NCBI GenBank assembly: GCA_004020365.1
Contig: SAQR01000056.1
Span: 1 to 40,928 of the forward strand
Source of the DNA: Mesorhizobium sp.
GTDB taxonomy: Bacteria > Pseudomonadota > Alphaproteobacteria > Rhizobiales > Rhizobiaceae
Direction: 5' to 3'
DNA: 40,928 bases
Below, one piece after another: positions 24,051-32,319 of the stretch. The position numbers and the translations under genes are program-made. The notes under the pieces were generated by a model, which searched no databases, was not told the DNA's origin, and saw only the letters and a list, made by a program, of their open reading frames with translations. The stretch's first letter is position 1, and the number at the start of each line of letters is the position of its first letter.

Positions 24051-25496
24051 ATGGCGAATGAAAACTGGCCCGTTTACGGTGAGATCACCGGCCCTGTCGT
24101 GATGATCGGCTTCGGCTCGATCGGACGGGGAACGCTGCCGCTGATCGAGCGCCATTTCAAATTCGACAAGTCGCGCATGACGGTCATCGACCCACTCGAT
24201 ACCGATCGCAAGCTGCTCGACGAGCGCGACATCACCTTCATGCAGGATGCGGTGACCAGCAAGAACTACAAGAAGCTTTTGACGCCGCTGCTGACCAAAG
24301 GCGGTGGCCAGGGCTTTTGCGTCAACCTGTCGGTCGACACCGGCTCGGTGGATCTGATGCGGCTCTGTCGCAAGCTAGGTGTGCTTTATATCGACACCGT
24401 CGTCGAGCCATGGCTCGGCTTCTATTTCGACACCAAGGCCGACCCTGGCAGCCGCACCAATTATGCGCTGCGCGAATCCATGCTCGAAGAAAAGCACGCG
24501 CACCCCGGCGGGGCGACCGCAATCTCGACCTGCGGCGCCAATCCAGGCATGGTCTCGTGGTTCGTCAAGCAGGCGCTGGTCAACCTCGCCACCGATCTTG
24601 GCCTCGAATTCTCGGAGCCCGCGCAGCACGATCGCGAAGGCTGGGCCAGGCTGATGAAGAAGGCCGGCGTCAAGGGTATCCACATCGCCGAGCGCGACAC
24701 GCAGCGCACCAAGAAGCCGAAGCCGATGAACGTGTTCTGGAACACCTGGTCGGTCGAAGGCTTCATCTCGGAAGGGCTGCAACCGGCCGAGCTCGGCTGG
24801 GGCACGCATGAGAAGTGGATGCCGAAGAACGCCAAGGCGCACAAGCATGGCTCGAAGGCCGCGATCTATCTGGAGCAGCCAGGCGCCAACACGCGGGTGC
24901 GCAGCTGGTGCCCGACGCCGGGCCCGCAATACGGCTTCCTGGTGACGCATAACGAGTCGATTTCGATCGCCGACTTCTTCACCCTGCGCGGCAAGAAGGG
25001 CAAGGTTCAATATCGCCCGACCTGTCACTACGCCTACCATCCCTGCAACGACGCCGTGCTGTCGCTGCACGAGATGTTCGGCGCCGCCGGCAAGCCACAA
25101 CCGGTGCATCACGTGCTCGACGAAAACGAACTGGTCGACGGTGTCGACGAGCTCGGCGTGCTGCTCTACGGCCACGACAAGAACGCCTATTGGTACGGCT
25201 CGCAGCTGTCGCTGGCGGAAGCGCGCAAGCTGGCGCCCTATCAGAACGCCACCGGCATGCAGGTCACGTCGGCAGTGCTTGCGGGCATGGTCTGGGCGCT
25301 GGGAAATCCCGATGCCGGCATCGTCGAGGCGGACGAGATGGACTACAGGCGCTGTCTGGAAGTGCAGTCGCCCTATCTCGGGCCGATCAAGGGCTACTAC
25401 ACCGACTGGACGCCGCTCGACAACCGCCCTGGGCTGTTCCCGGAAGACCTCGACAAAAACGACCCATGGCAATTCCGCAACATCCTCGTGCGATAG
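24051..25496 (+). CDS. hss: Homospermidine synthase
   Basis: A 481-residue NAD-dependent enzyme that makes homospermidine from putrescine, a major polyamine of rhizobia. The N-terminal Rossmann fold shows VVMIGFGSIGRGTLPLIERH; further family landmarks are STCGANPGMVSWFVKQAL, FWNTWSVEGFISEGLQPAE, PTCHYAYHPCNDAVLSLHE and YWYGSQLSLAEARKLAPYQN. The length equals the usual size. The ATG at 24051 follows GAGGGAG by 12 nt. It stands alone, divergent from aztC. Its last six codons are duplicated just after the stop. Confidence 0.95.
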   Translation: MANENWPVYGEITGPVVMIGFGSIGRGTLPLIERHFKFDKSRMTVIDPLDTDRKLLDERDITFMQDAVTSKNYKKLLTPLLTKGGGQGFCVNLSVDTGSVDLMRLCRKLGVLYIDTVVEPWLGFYFDTKADPGSRTNYALRESMLEEKHAHPGGATAISTCGANPGMVSWFVKQALVNLATDLGLEFSEPAQHDREGWARLMKKAGVKGIHIAERDTQRTKKPKPMNVFWNTWSVEGFISEGLQPAELGWGTHEKWMPKNAKAHKHGSKAAIYLEQPGANTRVRSWCPTPGPQYGFLVTHNESISIADFFTLRGKKGKVQYRPTCHYAYHPCNDAVLSLHEMFGAAGKPQPVHHVLDENELVDGVDELGVLLYGHDKNAYWYGSQLSLAEARKLAPYQNATGMQVTSAVLAGMVWALGNPDAGIVEADEMDYRRCLEVQSPYLGPIKGYYTDWTPLDNRPGLFPEDLDKNDPWQFRNILVR

Positions 25497-25517
25497 TGCA
25501 GCATCCTCGTTCGATAG
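25477..25517. repeat. Imperfect 21-bp tandem duplication over the hss stop codon
   Basis: GCAACATCCTCGTGCGATAG (25477-25496) recurs as GCAGCATCCTCGTTCGATAG (25498-25517) with two differences. The first copy encodes the last residues NILVR and the TAG stop of hss; the second copy repeats them, including the stop, in the 3' flank. Confidence 0.85.
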
Positions 25518-25691
25518 CGATGTCTCTCTGCCTTGCAATCGCTTGGAAATCGGGCGATTGAAGGAAGGTGGCCTGGAGCGACGTGCATCCATCTGGACGC
25601 ACAAAATATGCTCGGGCGCTTTGAGTGTACGCATCGTGCTTTCCGAAAAATCGGATCGATTTTCGGGCCAATGCGAGAGGAGAGGATCTTG

Positions 25692-26066
25692 ATGATGACG
25701 ATTGCGCGCAAATTGCTTTCGGCCGGCATTGTCGCGGCCGCTGCCGCCTCGGCGGCGTGCACCACCGCCGGCCCTGGCGGGCCGCCATTGGCCACGCGCA
25801 GCCCGGTCGAAGGCTCATGGATCGACGCGCAGGGCACGGGCCTGTCGACCTTCGCCGGCGGCAGCTTCAAGACCGTCGCGACCGACACCGGCCAGAAGCT
25901 TGCCGACGGCAGCTACGCCATGACCGGCGGCACCTCGGTCCAAATCCAGGGCACTTCGCTGATCCGCCAGACGCCGATCAGCTTCAACTGCTTGTTGATC
26001 TCCACCTCGCAGCTTAATTGCACCAGCGTGAGCGGGCAGAACTTTGTGCTGACGCGACGCACCTGA
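25692..26066 (+). CDS. omp10: Omp10-like outer-membrane lipoprotein
   Basis: A 124-residue lipoprotein resembling Brucella Omp10. The signal sequence ends in a lipobox, SAAC, at about residue 20, so Cys would be lipidated. The mature part has EGSWIDAQG, TDTGQKLADGSYAM and a C-terminal NCLLISTSQLNCTSVSGQNF, matching the Omp10 pattern with its two late cysteines. The fold is probably a small beta structure facing the periplasm. The first of two adjacent ATGs (25692 and 25695) is used; AGGAGAGGA lies just upstream. A terminator follows. Confidence 0.85.
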   Translation: MMTIARKLLSAGIVAAAAASAACTTAGPGGPPLATRSPVEGSWIDAQGTGLSTFAGGSFKTVATDTGQKLADGSYAMTGGTSVQIQGTSLIRQTPISFNCLLISTSQLNCTSVSGQNFVLTRRT

Positions 26067-26095
26067 GCGTATGCCGAATTGCTTTTGCAAAGGGG

Positions 26096-26122
26096 CGGCG
26101 GCTTGAGGCCGCCGTCGTTTTT
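26096..26122 (+). terminator. Terminator after omp10
   Basis: CGGCGGC (26096-26102) pairs with GCCGCCG (26108-26114) around TTGAG, followed by TCGTTTTT. It lies 30 nt past the omp10 stop. Confidence 0.85.
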
Positions 26123-26246
26123 GTGCCGGCAAAGCTGGGCCCGATTCCGCTTGCATCGGCTAAAACGCGATGTGAACATGGGCGAAAAGCCGGCTGTCAT
26201 GTTGCAGTCGAGCATGGGCGCTAAACAGGTCATCCGGGAGACAAAG

Positions 26247-28295
26247 ATGAAGAAGATCGCCGCCATTGCCGCCCTGTCGGCGTCTACGCTTGGCCTGTCG
26301 AACGGCGTGTCCTTTGCCGACTACACGCTGAACATCCTGCACATCAACGACTGGCACAGCCGTATCGAAAGCAACAACAAATATGAATCGACCTGCTCGG
26401 CCGAAGAGGAGACCAAGGGCGAGTGCACCGGCGGCGCGGCGCGACTGATCACGGCGATCGCCCAGGAGCGCAAGAAGCTGGAAGGCCAGAACGTGCTGCT
26501 GCTCAGCGCCGGCGACAATTTCCAGGGTTCGCTCTTCTACATCACCTACAAGGGCAAGACCGAAGGCGAATTCCTCAACCAGATGAAATTCGACGCCATG
26601 GCGGTCGGTAATCACGAGTTCGACGACGGCGAGGCGGCGCTGGCGCCGTTCCTGGATATGATCAAGTTTCCGGTGCTCGGCGCCAATGTGAAGGCCAACG
26701 CGCAATCCAAGCTCGGTGACCGCGTGAAACCGTCTGTTGTGATCGAGGTCGGCGGCCAGAAGATCGGCGTCGTCGGCGCGGTCACCAACGACACGCCGGA
26801 ACTCGCTTCGCCAGGCCCTAACGTCACCATCGAGGACGACGTCAAGTCGATCACATCAGAGGTCGAGAGGCTAAAGGGAGAAGGCGTCAACAAGATCATC
26901 GCAGTCACCCATATTGGTTACAAGCGCGAGCGTGACGTCATCGCCAAGATCCCGGGTGTCGACGTGGTGGTTGGCGGCCACAGCCATTCGCTGCTGTCCA
27001 ACACCGACGCCAAGGCTGAAGGCCCCTACCCGACGATGGTCGACAATCCGGACGGCTACAAGGTGCCGGTCGTCCAGGCGGCGTCCTATTCGAAATATCT
27101 CGGCGAGTTCAAGGTCGTGTTCGACGACAACGGTGTCGTCAAGCAAGCCAGCGGCGACCCGATCTACCTCGACAAGTCGATCACGCCAGACCCCGCCGTG
27201 CTTGCCCGCATCAAGGAACTCGGCGCGCCGATCGAGGCGTTGAAGAACCAGGAGGTCGCCGAAACCACCAAGGCGATCGACGGCAGCCGTGAGAACTGCC
27301 GCACCCGCGAGTGCGAGATGGGCAATCTCGTCTCCGATGCCGTTCTCGACCGCGTCAAGGACCAGGGTGTCGAGATCGTCGTCACCAATGGCGGCGGTCT
27401 GCGCGCTTCGATCGACCAGGGCACCGTTACCATGGGCGAGGTGCTGAACGTGCTGCCGTTCCAGAACACAGTGGCGACCTTCCAGATTTCCGGCAAGGAT
27501 CTGGTTGCCGGGCTCGAGAACGGTCTCAGCCAGATCGAGGACGGCGCCGGACGCTTCCCGCAGGTTGCCGGCCTGAAATATTCATTCGACAAATCGGCTG
27601 CGCCGAATGCCGGGCGCGTCAAGTCGGTCGAAGTCATGCAAGGCGGCGCATGGACGCCGATCGATCCGGACAAGGACTACCTGGTCGCCACCAACAACTA
27701 TGTGCGCCAGGGCGGCGACGGCTACAAGGTGTTCGCCGACAAGGCCAAGAACGCCTATGATTACGGTCCGGGCCTCGAACAGGTGGTCGCCGATTATCTC
27801 GGCGCGCATCGGCCCTATACGCCGAAGCTCGATGGCCGCATCACCGAAATCACCGCCGCCGCCGCGGCGGAACCGGCCCAGCAAACGGCCCAGGAATCGG
27901 CCCAGGAGCCGACGAAGCCGGCCGAGGCTCCCGATCCGGCCGAGCCGGCAAAACCAGCAGAAGCGGCTCCAGCAGCAACTGCTGAGCCGGCGATGCCCGA
28001 ACCGCCGGCCGGTTCGGACGATATTGCCACGACACCGCCAGCCGTGCCGGCGGAACCCGCCCCGGCTTCTCCGGCACCTGCCGAGCCAGCCAAGCCAGCC
28101 GAGGCTGTGCCTGCCGATCCGGCAAAGCCGGCCGAAAGCAGCCATGTGATCGTTGCCGGCGACACCTATTGGGATCTGGCGGAAAAGGCCTATGGCGATG
28201 GCGCCAAGTGGAAAACGATCTCCGACGCCAACAAGGACTACGAGCCGCGTTTCCTTCCCGTCGGCGCAACCTTGACCATCCCGGCCGCAAACTGA
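26247..28295 (+). CDS. Secreted bifunctional 5'-nucleotidase / cyclic phosphodiesterase with LysM tail
   Basis: A 682-residue periplasmic enzyme that releases phosphate and nucleosides from nucleotides. After the signal peptide (KKIAAIAALSASTLGLSNGVSFA) the metallophosphatase domain shows HINDWHSR, GDNFQGSLF, GNHEFDDGEAA, and GGHSHSLL. The 5'-nucleotidase C-terminal domain has TNGGGLRASIDQG and RQGGDGYKVF. Then come about 100 residues of Ala/Pro/Glu-rich linker with PAEPAKPAEA units, and a final LysM domain (HVIVAGDTYWDLAEKAYGDG) that binds peptidoglycan. The LysM tail is unusual for this family. The ATG at 26247 follows GGGAGACAAAG; upstream in-frame starts lack a signal peptide at the right place. 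Confidence 0.92.
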   Translation: MKKIAAIAALSASTLGLSNGVSFADYTLNILHINDWHSRIESNNKYESTCSAEEETKGECTGGAARLITAIAQERKKLEGQNVLLLSAGDNFQGSLFYITYKGKTEGEFLNQMKFDAMAVGNHEFDDGEAALAPFLDMIKFPVLGANVKANAQSKLGDRVKPSVVIEVGGQKIGVVGAVTNDTPELASPGPNVTIEDDVKSITSEVERLKGEGVNKIIAVTHIGYKRERDVIAKIPGVDVVVGGHSHSLLSNTDAKAEGPYPTMVDNPDGYKVPVVQAASYSKYLGEFKVVFDDNGVVKQASGDPIYLDKSITPDPAVLARIKELGAPIEALKNQEVAETTKAIDGSRENCRTRECEMGNLVSDAVLDRVKDQGVEIVVTNGGGLRASIDQGTVTMGEVLNVLPFQNTVATFQISGKDLVAGLENGLSQIEDGAGRFPQVAGLKYSFDKSAAPNAGRVKSVEVMQGGAWTPIDPDKDYLVATNNYVRQGGDGYKVFADKAKNAYDYGPGLEQVVADYLGAHRPYTPKLDGRITEITAAAAAEPAQQTAQESAQEPTKPAEAPDPAEPAKPAEAAPAATAEPAMPEPPAGSDDIATTPPAVPAEPAPASPAPAEPAKPAEAVPADPAKPAESSHVIVAGDTYWDLAEKAYGDGAKWKTISDANKDYEPRFLPVGATLTIPAAN

Positions 28296-28314
28296 ATTCT
28301 TCCGTCATGGTTGG

Positions 28315-28345
28315 AAAACCCGTCCGGCAAACCGGGCGGGTTTTT
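28315..28345 (+). terminator. Terminator after the 5'-nucleotidase gene
   Basis: AAAACCCGTCCGG pairs with CCGGGCGGGTTTTT around CAAA with one mismatched T/G position, giving a stable stem ending in five T residues. It begins 20 nt after the stop. Confidence 0.88.
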
Positions 28346-28442
28346 CTGCTCTCGCCTCTCAGGTTGAGATAAGGTGCGGCCAGACGCTGCATTGAAAACC
28401 GGCGCGACATCGCTAGTTTCGCGCGGTGTCCGGAGATCCCTT

Positions 28443-29507
28443 ATGACGCTATCGAACCCTGCCAATGCCAAGGCCGCAACGGCCCTCGGCCGGCTGCCGG
28501 CAGGACAGCCGCCGGTCGCGGCGGGCAGGATCGGCGTCATGCTGGTCAATCTCGGCACGCCCGACGGGACGGAATTCAAGCCGATGTGGCGCTATCTCAG
28601 GGAATTCCTGTCCGATCCGCGCGTCATCGAGCTCAACAAGGCGATCTGGTACCCGATCCTCTACGGGCTGGTTCTCACCACGCGGCCGAAGAAGTCCGGC
28701 GCCAACTATGCCAGGATCTGGAATCGGCAGCGCAACGAGTCGCCGCTGCGCACCTACACCCGCGCTCAAAGCGAAAAGCTGACCGAGGCGCTGCGCGACC
28801 TGCCCGGCGTCACCGTCGACTGGGCGATGCGTTACGGCAATCCTTCGACCGAGAGCGTCGCCAAACGGCTGGTCGCGCAAGGCTGCGACCGCATTCTGAC
28901 TTTTCCGCTTTATCCGCAATATTCCGCGACCACGACCGCGACCGCCAACGACCAGTTGTTTCGCGCGCTGATGAAGATGCGCCGCGCCCCGGCGATCCGC
29001 AGCGTGCCGCCCTACTATGCCGAACCGGTCTATATCGAGGCGCTTGCCCGGTCGATCGAGCGCCATCTGGCGAGCCTCGATTTCGAGCCGGAAATGGTCA
29101 TCGCCTCCTATCACGGCATTCCAAAATCCTATTCCGACAAGGGCGACCCCTATCAGGCGCATTGCCTGGAGACGACCCGGCTGCTGCGCGAAAAGCTCGG
29201 CTGGGACGAGAAGAAGCTGATCACCACGTTCCAGTCGCGCTTCGGTGCGCAGGAATGGCTGCAGCCCTACACCGACAAGACTGTCGAGAAATTGCCCGGA
29301 GAAGGCGTGAGATCGATCGCCATCGTCAATCCGGGCTTTTCCGTCGACTGCATCGAGACGCTGGACGAGATCGGCAGGGAGGCGGCCGAGACTTTTCATC
29401 ATGCCGGCGGCGAGAAGTTCGCGCACATCCCCTGCCTCAACGACAGTGACGAGGGCATGGCGGTGATCGAGGCGATGGTGCGGCGCGAGCTGTCGGGCTG
29501 GGTGTGA
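28443..29507 (+). CDS. hemH: Ferrochelatase
   Basis: A 354-residue enzyme that inserts Fe2+ into protoporphyrin IX, the last step of haem synthesis. Recognised parts are VMLVNLGTPDG at the N-terminus, LTFPLYPQYSATTTATAND, the active-site SYHGIPKSYSDKGDPY with catalytic His, TTFQSRFGAQEWLQPYTDKT, and NPGFSVDCIETLDEI with catalytic Glu. The ATG at 28443 follows CCGGAG by 8 nt; an earlier in-frame start exists but precedes the family N-terminus. There is no membrane segment. It is transcribed alone after a strong terminator. Confidence 0.96.
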   Translation: MTLSNPANAKAATALGRLPAGQPPVAAGRIGVMLVNLGTPDGTEFKPMWRYLREFLSDPRVIELNKAIWYPILYGLVLTTRPKKSGANYARIWNRQRNESPLRTYTRAQSEKLTEALRDLPGVTVDWAMRYGNPSTESVAKRLVAQGCDRILTFPLYPQYSATTTATANDQLFRALMKMRRAPAIRSVPPYYAEPVYIEALARSIERHLASLDFEPEMVIASYHGIPKSYSDKGDPYQAHCLETTRLLREKLGWDEKKLITTFQSRFGAQEWLQPYTDKTVEKLPGEGVRSIAIVNPGFSVDCIETLDEIGREAAETFHHAGGEKFAHIPCLNDSDEGMAVIEAMVRRELSGWV

Positions 29508-29587
29508 AGCGGATACAATCGAGCGCTGCTACCCCGCTGTCTATACGCCGACCATCCGCGATCACCGAATTGTAACATTTCTGAAAC

Positions 29588-29599
29588 ACACTTAAGTGT
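29588..29599. promoter_or_regulatory. Perfect 12-bp palindrome upstream of the SPFH operon
   Basis: ACACTTAAGTGT is an exact palindrome in an AT-rich patch 53 bp before the SPFH start codon. It is placed where an operator overlapping the promoter could be, but no regulator is known to me for it. Confidence 0.35.
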
Positions 29600-29652
29600 T
29601 TGGTGAAGTCGGTTGCGTTGAAACGTCTACCGTCGGCCGGAGGGAGAGCCAA

Positions 29653-30603
29653 ATGGATTTCAGTGGTTTCGATATCGCGCTTCTTGTTCTTGTCGCTCTT
29701 GTCGTGCTCGTGCTTTTCAAAGGCATCCGGACAATCCCGCAAGGCTACAATTATACCGTCGAACGCTTTGGCCGTTATACCAAGACATTGAGCCCCGGCC
29801 TCAACCTCATCGTGCCGTTCATCGACCGCATCGGCTCCAAATTGAACATGATGGAGCAGGTGCTCGACGTCCCGACGCAGGAGATCATCACCCGCGACAA
29901 CGCCACCGTCGCCGTCGACGGCGTCGCCTTCTACCAGGTGCTCAACGCCGCGCAGGCCGCCTACCAGGTCGCCGGGCTGGAGAACGCCATCCTCAACCTG
30001 ACGATGACCAACATCCGTACCGTGATGGGCTCGATGGACCTCGACGAGCTCTTGTCGAACCGCGACGCCATCAACGAACGCCTGCTGCGCGTCGTCGACG
30101 AGGCGGCGCATCCCTGGGGTATCAAGATCACCCGCGTCGAGATCAAGGACATCAATCCACCGGCCAATCTCGTCGAATCGATGGGCCGCCAGATGATGGC
30201 CGAGCGCAACAAGCGCGCGCAGATCCTCGACGCCGAGGGCCTCAAGCAGTCGCAGATCCTGGAAGCCGAGGGCCGCAAGGAAGCCGCTTTCCGCGACGCC
30301 GAGGCGCGCGAACGCTCGGCCGAGGCCGAGGCGCGCGCCACGCAGGTGGTGTCGGAAGCGATCGCCAAGGGCGACGTGCAGGCGCTCAACTACTTCGTTG
30401 CGCTGAAATACACCGAAGCACTGACCAGGATCGGCTCCGCCACCAACAGCAAGGTCGTGCTGATGCCGATGGAAGCTTCATCATTGATCGGCACGCTCGG
30501 CGGCATCGGCGCGATCGCCAAGGAAGTTTTCGGCGCAGAGGGCACTGCCGGCACCGCACGGCAAGCTGCACGCCCGCCCGTGGTTCGTCCCAGCGAGACC
30601 TGA
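29653..30603 (+). CDS. SPFH/stomatin-like membrane protein (QmcA family)
   Basis: A 316-residue protein with an N-terminal membrane segment ([17 protein letters not shown]), an SPFH/band-7 domain (about 22-190, with [21 protein letters not shown]), and a coiled-coil rich in Ala, Glu and Arg (about 180-245). Such proteins form large ring assemblies at the inner membrane and are linked to membrane quality control. The next gene encodes NfeD, the standard partner, after only 4 nt. The ATG at 29653 follows GGGAGAG. The C-terminal 30 residues are Ala/Pro-rich and variable in this family. Confidence 0.93.
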   Translation: MDFSGFDIALLVLVALVVLVLFKGIRTIPQGYNYTVERFGRYTKTLSPGLNLIVPFIDRIGSKLNMMEQVLDVPTQEIITRDNATVAVDGVAFYQVLNAAQAAYQVAGLENAILNLTMTNIRTVMGSMDLDELLSNRDAINERLLRVVDEAAHPWGIKITRVEIKDINPPANLVESMGRQMMAERNKRAQILDAEGLKQSQILEAEGRKEAAFRDAEARERSAEAEARATQVVSEAIAKGDVQALNYFVALKYTEALTRIGSATNSKVVLMPMEASSLIGTLGGIGAIAKEVFGAEGTAGTARQAARPPVVRPSET

Positions 30604-30607
30604 GGCC

Positions 30608-31078
30608 ATGTTCGAACGCATCATTTCCGAACTCGGCCCCTGGGTTTGGATGGTTCTCGGCTTCGTCCTCCTGGTGATGGAGGTCATCGCACCGGGCATA
30701 TTCATGCTGTGGATCGGCATCGCCGCGCTGCTGATCGGCGCGGTTTCGCTGCTCATCTGGGACGCGGACTTCTGGACCTGGCAGATCCAGGTTCTCGCCT
30801 TCCTGGCGATGTCGCTGATTTCAACCTATGTCGGCAAGAGACTGGCGGGCGGACGCCACGACCCGACAGACCAGCCGCTGCTCAACCGCCGCGGCGAACA
30901 AATGATTGGCAGGATGGCGACGCTGGCCGAGCCGATCAAGGACGGCCGCGGCCGCATAAAGCTGGGCGACACGCTATGGCGCGTCTCCGGCCCCGACCTG
31001 CCGGCCGGCACGCAGGTGCGCGTGACGGGCGCGGCCGACACCGATCTGGAACTGACGGTCGAGGCAGTCCTGGACTGA
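30608..31078 (+). CDS. NfeD family membrane protein
   Basis: A 156-residue NfeD-type protein with about three membrane segments in residues 10-75 (VWMVLGFVLLVMEVIAPGIF, then LWIGIAALLIGAVSLLIW, then IQVLAFLAMSLISTYVG) and a C-terminal OB-fold domain (GRMATLAEPIKDGRGRIKLG onward). It is the short form without the ClpP-like protease domain. NfeD and SPFH proteins act together at the membrane; the 4-nt gap indicates one operon. Confidence 0.93.
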   Translation: MFERIISELGPWVWMVLGFVLLVMEVIAPGIFMLWIGIAALLIGAVSLLIWDADFWTWQIQVLAFLAMSLISTYVGKRLAGGRHDPTDQPLLNRRGEQMIGRMATLAEPIKDGRGRIKLGDTLWRVSGPDLPAGTQVRVTGAADTDLELTVEAVLD

Positions 31079-31121
31079 TCCGACCATCTCGGCGGGCGAC
31101 TTTTCAAACAGGCCTGAGGTT

Positions 31122-31152
31122 CGTCAGAGACTGTTCGAAATTCGCTCTGACG
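31122..31152. terminator. Inverted repeat between convergent NfeD and kdsD genes
   Basis: CGTCAGAG (31122-31129) pairs exactly with CTCTGACG (31145-31152) around a 15-nt loop. It sits in the 77-bp gap between two converging genes. There is no T-run, so termination is possible but weakly supported. Confidence 0.35.
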
Positions 31153-31155
31153 AGC

Positions 31156-32157
31156 TCAAGCCGCGCCGATGCGCAGCAGGTCGTGCAGATGGACAAGTCC
31201 GACCGGCCGTCTGCCTTCGACAACCATCAGGCTGGAGATGGTCGAACTGTTGATCGTCTGGAGCGCCGTCGCCACCAGCGTATCCGGTCCGGCCGTCTTC
31301 GGCTCCCTGGTCATGACCTGATCGACGCTCATCGCCAGAAGGTTGCTGCCGATGTGGCGCCTGATGTCGCCGTCGGTGATGATGCCGATCAGCGCACCAT
31401 CCGCAGCGGTTATGGCCACGCAGCCAAACCCCTTGCGCGACAATTCGAGGATCGCTTCGTGCATTCCAGTGCCGGAAGGCACCAGCGGCAGCCTGTCGCC
31501 GACATGCATGATGTCGCGGATCTGCGTCAGATTGGCGCCAAGTTGCCCACCGGGATGGAAGGTGCGGAAATGATCCGGCGTGAAGCCGCGCGCTTCGAGC
31601 AGCGCGATGGCCAGTGCATCGCCGATCACCAGTTGCAGCAGTGTCGATGTCGTCGGCGCCAGGCCGTGCGGGCAGGCTTCCGGCGCACGCGGCAGCAAAA
31701 GCACCACATCGGCCGCCCGCGCCAGCGCCGATCGCTCTCCGGCGGTGACTGCGATCAGCGGAATCGAGAAGCGCCTGGAATAGGCGATGATGCCCTTGAG
31801 CTCGCGACTCTCGCCCGACCACGATATGGCGATGATAGCGTCGTCCCTGGCGATCATGCCGAGGTCGCCATGATTGGCCTCGGCAGAATGGACGAAGAAA
31901 GCCGGCGTGCCGGTCGAGGCGAGCGTCGCCGCGATCTTTGAGCCGATATGGCCGCTCTTGCCGACGCCGGTGACGATGACGCGGCCGGCGATATGCGACA
32001 CCATATCGACGGCGCGCGCGAACGGTTCGGTCAATCCGTTTTCGAGCGCGGCCGCCAGCGCCGCGACACCGGCCTGCTCGGTCGCTACCGTTCTAAGCGC
32101 CGAGGCGATCGAAGCCTGCCCATCGAGCCGCTTCTTGTCTGGGGATCCCGCATGCAT
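31156..32157 (-). CDS. kdsD: Arabinose-5-phosphate isomerase
   Basis: A 333-residue KdsD/KpsF enzyme that interconverts ribulose-5-phosphate and arabinose-5-phosphate, the first step toward Kdo for lipopolysaccharide. The SIS domain (about 35-180) shows VTGVGKSGHIGSKIAATLAS, HGDLGMI and SWSGESREL; the linker has HPGGQLGANL; two CBS domains follow (about 205-330, for example VAITAADGALIGIITDGDI). The length is normal. It is divergent from the outer-membrane barrel gene across about 160 bp. Confidence 0.95.
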   Translation of the reverse strand: MHAGSPDKKRLDGQASIASALRTVATEQAGVAALAAALENGLTEPFARAVDMVSHIAGRVIVTGVGKSGHIGSKIAATLASTGTPAFFVHSAEANHGDLGMIARDDAIIAISWSGESRELKGIIAYSRRFSIPLIAVTAGERSALARAADVVLLLPRAPEACPHGLAPTTSTLLQLVIGDALAIALLEARGFTPDHFRTFHPGGQLGANLTQIRDIMHVGDRLPLVPSGTGMHEAILELSRKGFGCVAITAADGALIGIITDGDIRRHIGSNLLAMSVDQVMTREPKTAGPDTLVATALQTINSSTISSLMVVEGRRPVGLVHLHDLLRIGAA

Positions 32158-32319
32158 GGCTGATGCGATTAGCGCGTTGCCGCGCGCCTGTCCAACGGAA
32201 TTGCCATCCGGTAGCTATCCCTGGGCTTTGATCGACCGCCGCCTCAACCCTGCGTTAACCATCCCCGTTTACGGTTCGGTAAGTATGGGCGCGCGTGCGC
32301 CGCGCAAGCAGTGGTAGCG

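Noticed and set aside
24375-25634. 419-codon minus-strand ORF
   Set aside because: Antisense shadow of homospermidine synthase with no recognisable domain.
30646-31941. 431-codon plus-strand ORF across NfeD and kdsD
   Set aside because: It is out of frame with NfeD and antisense to kdsD; both of these are certain genes.
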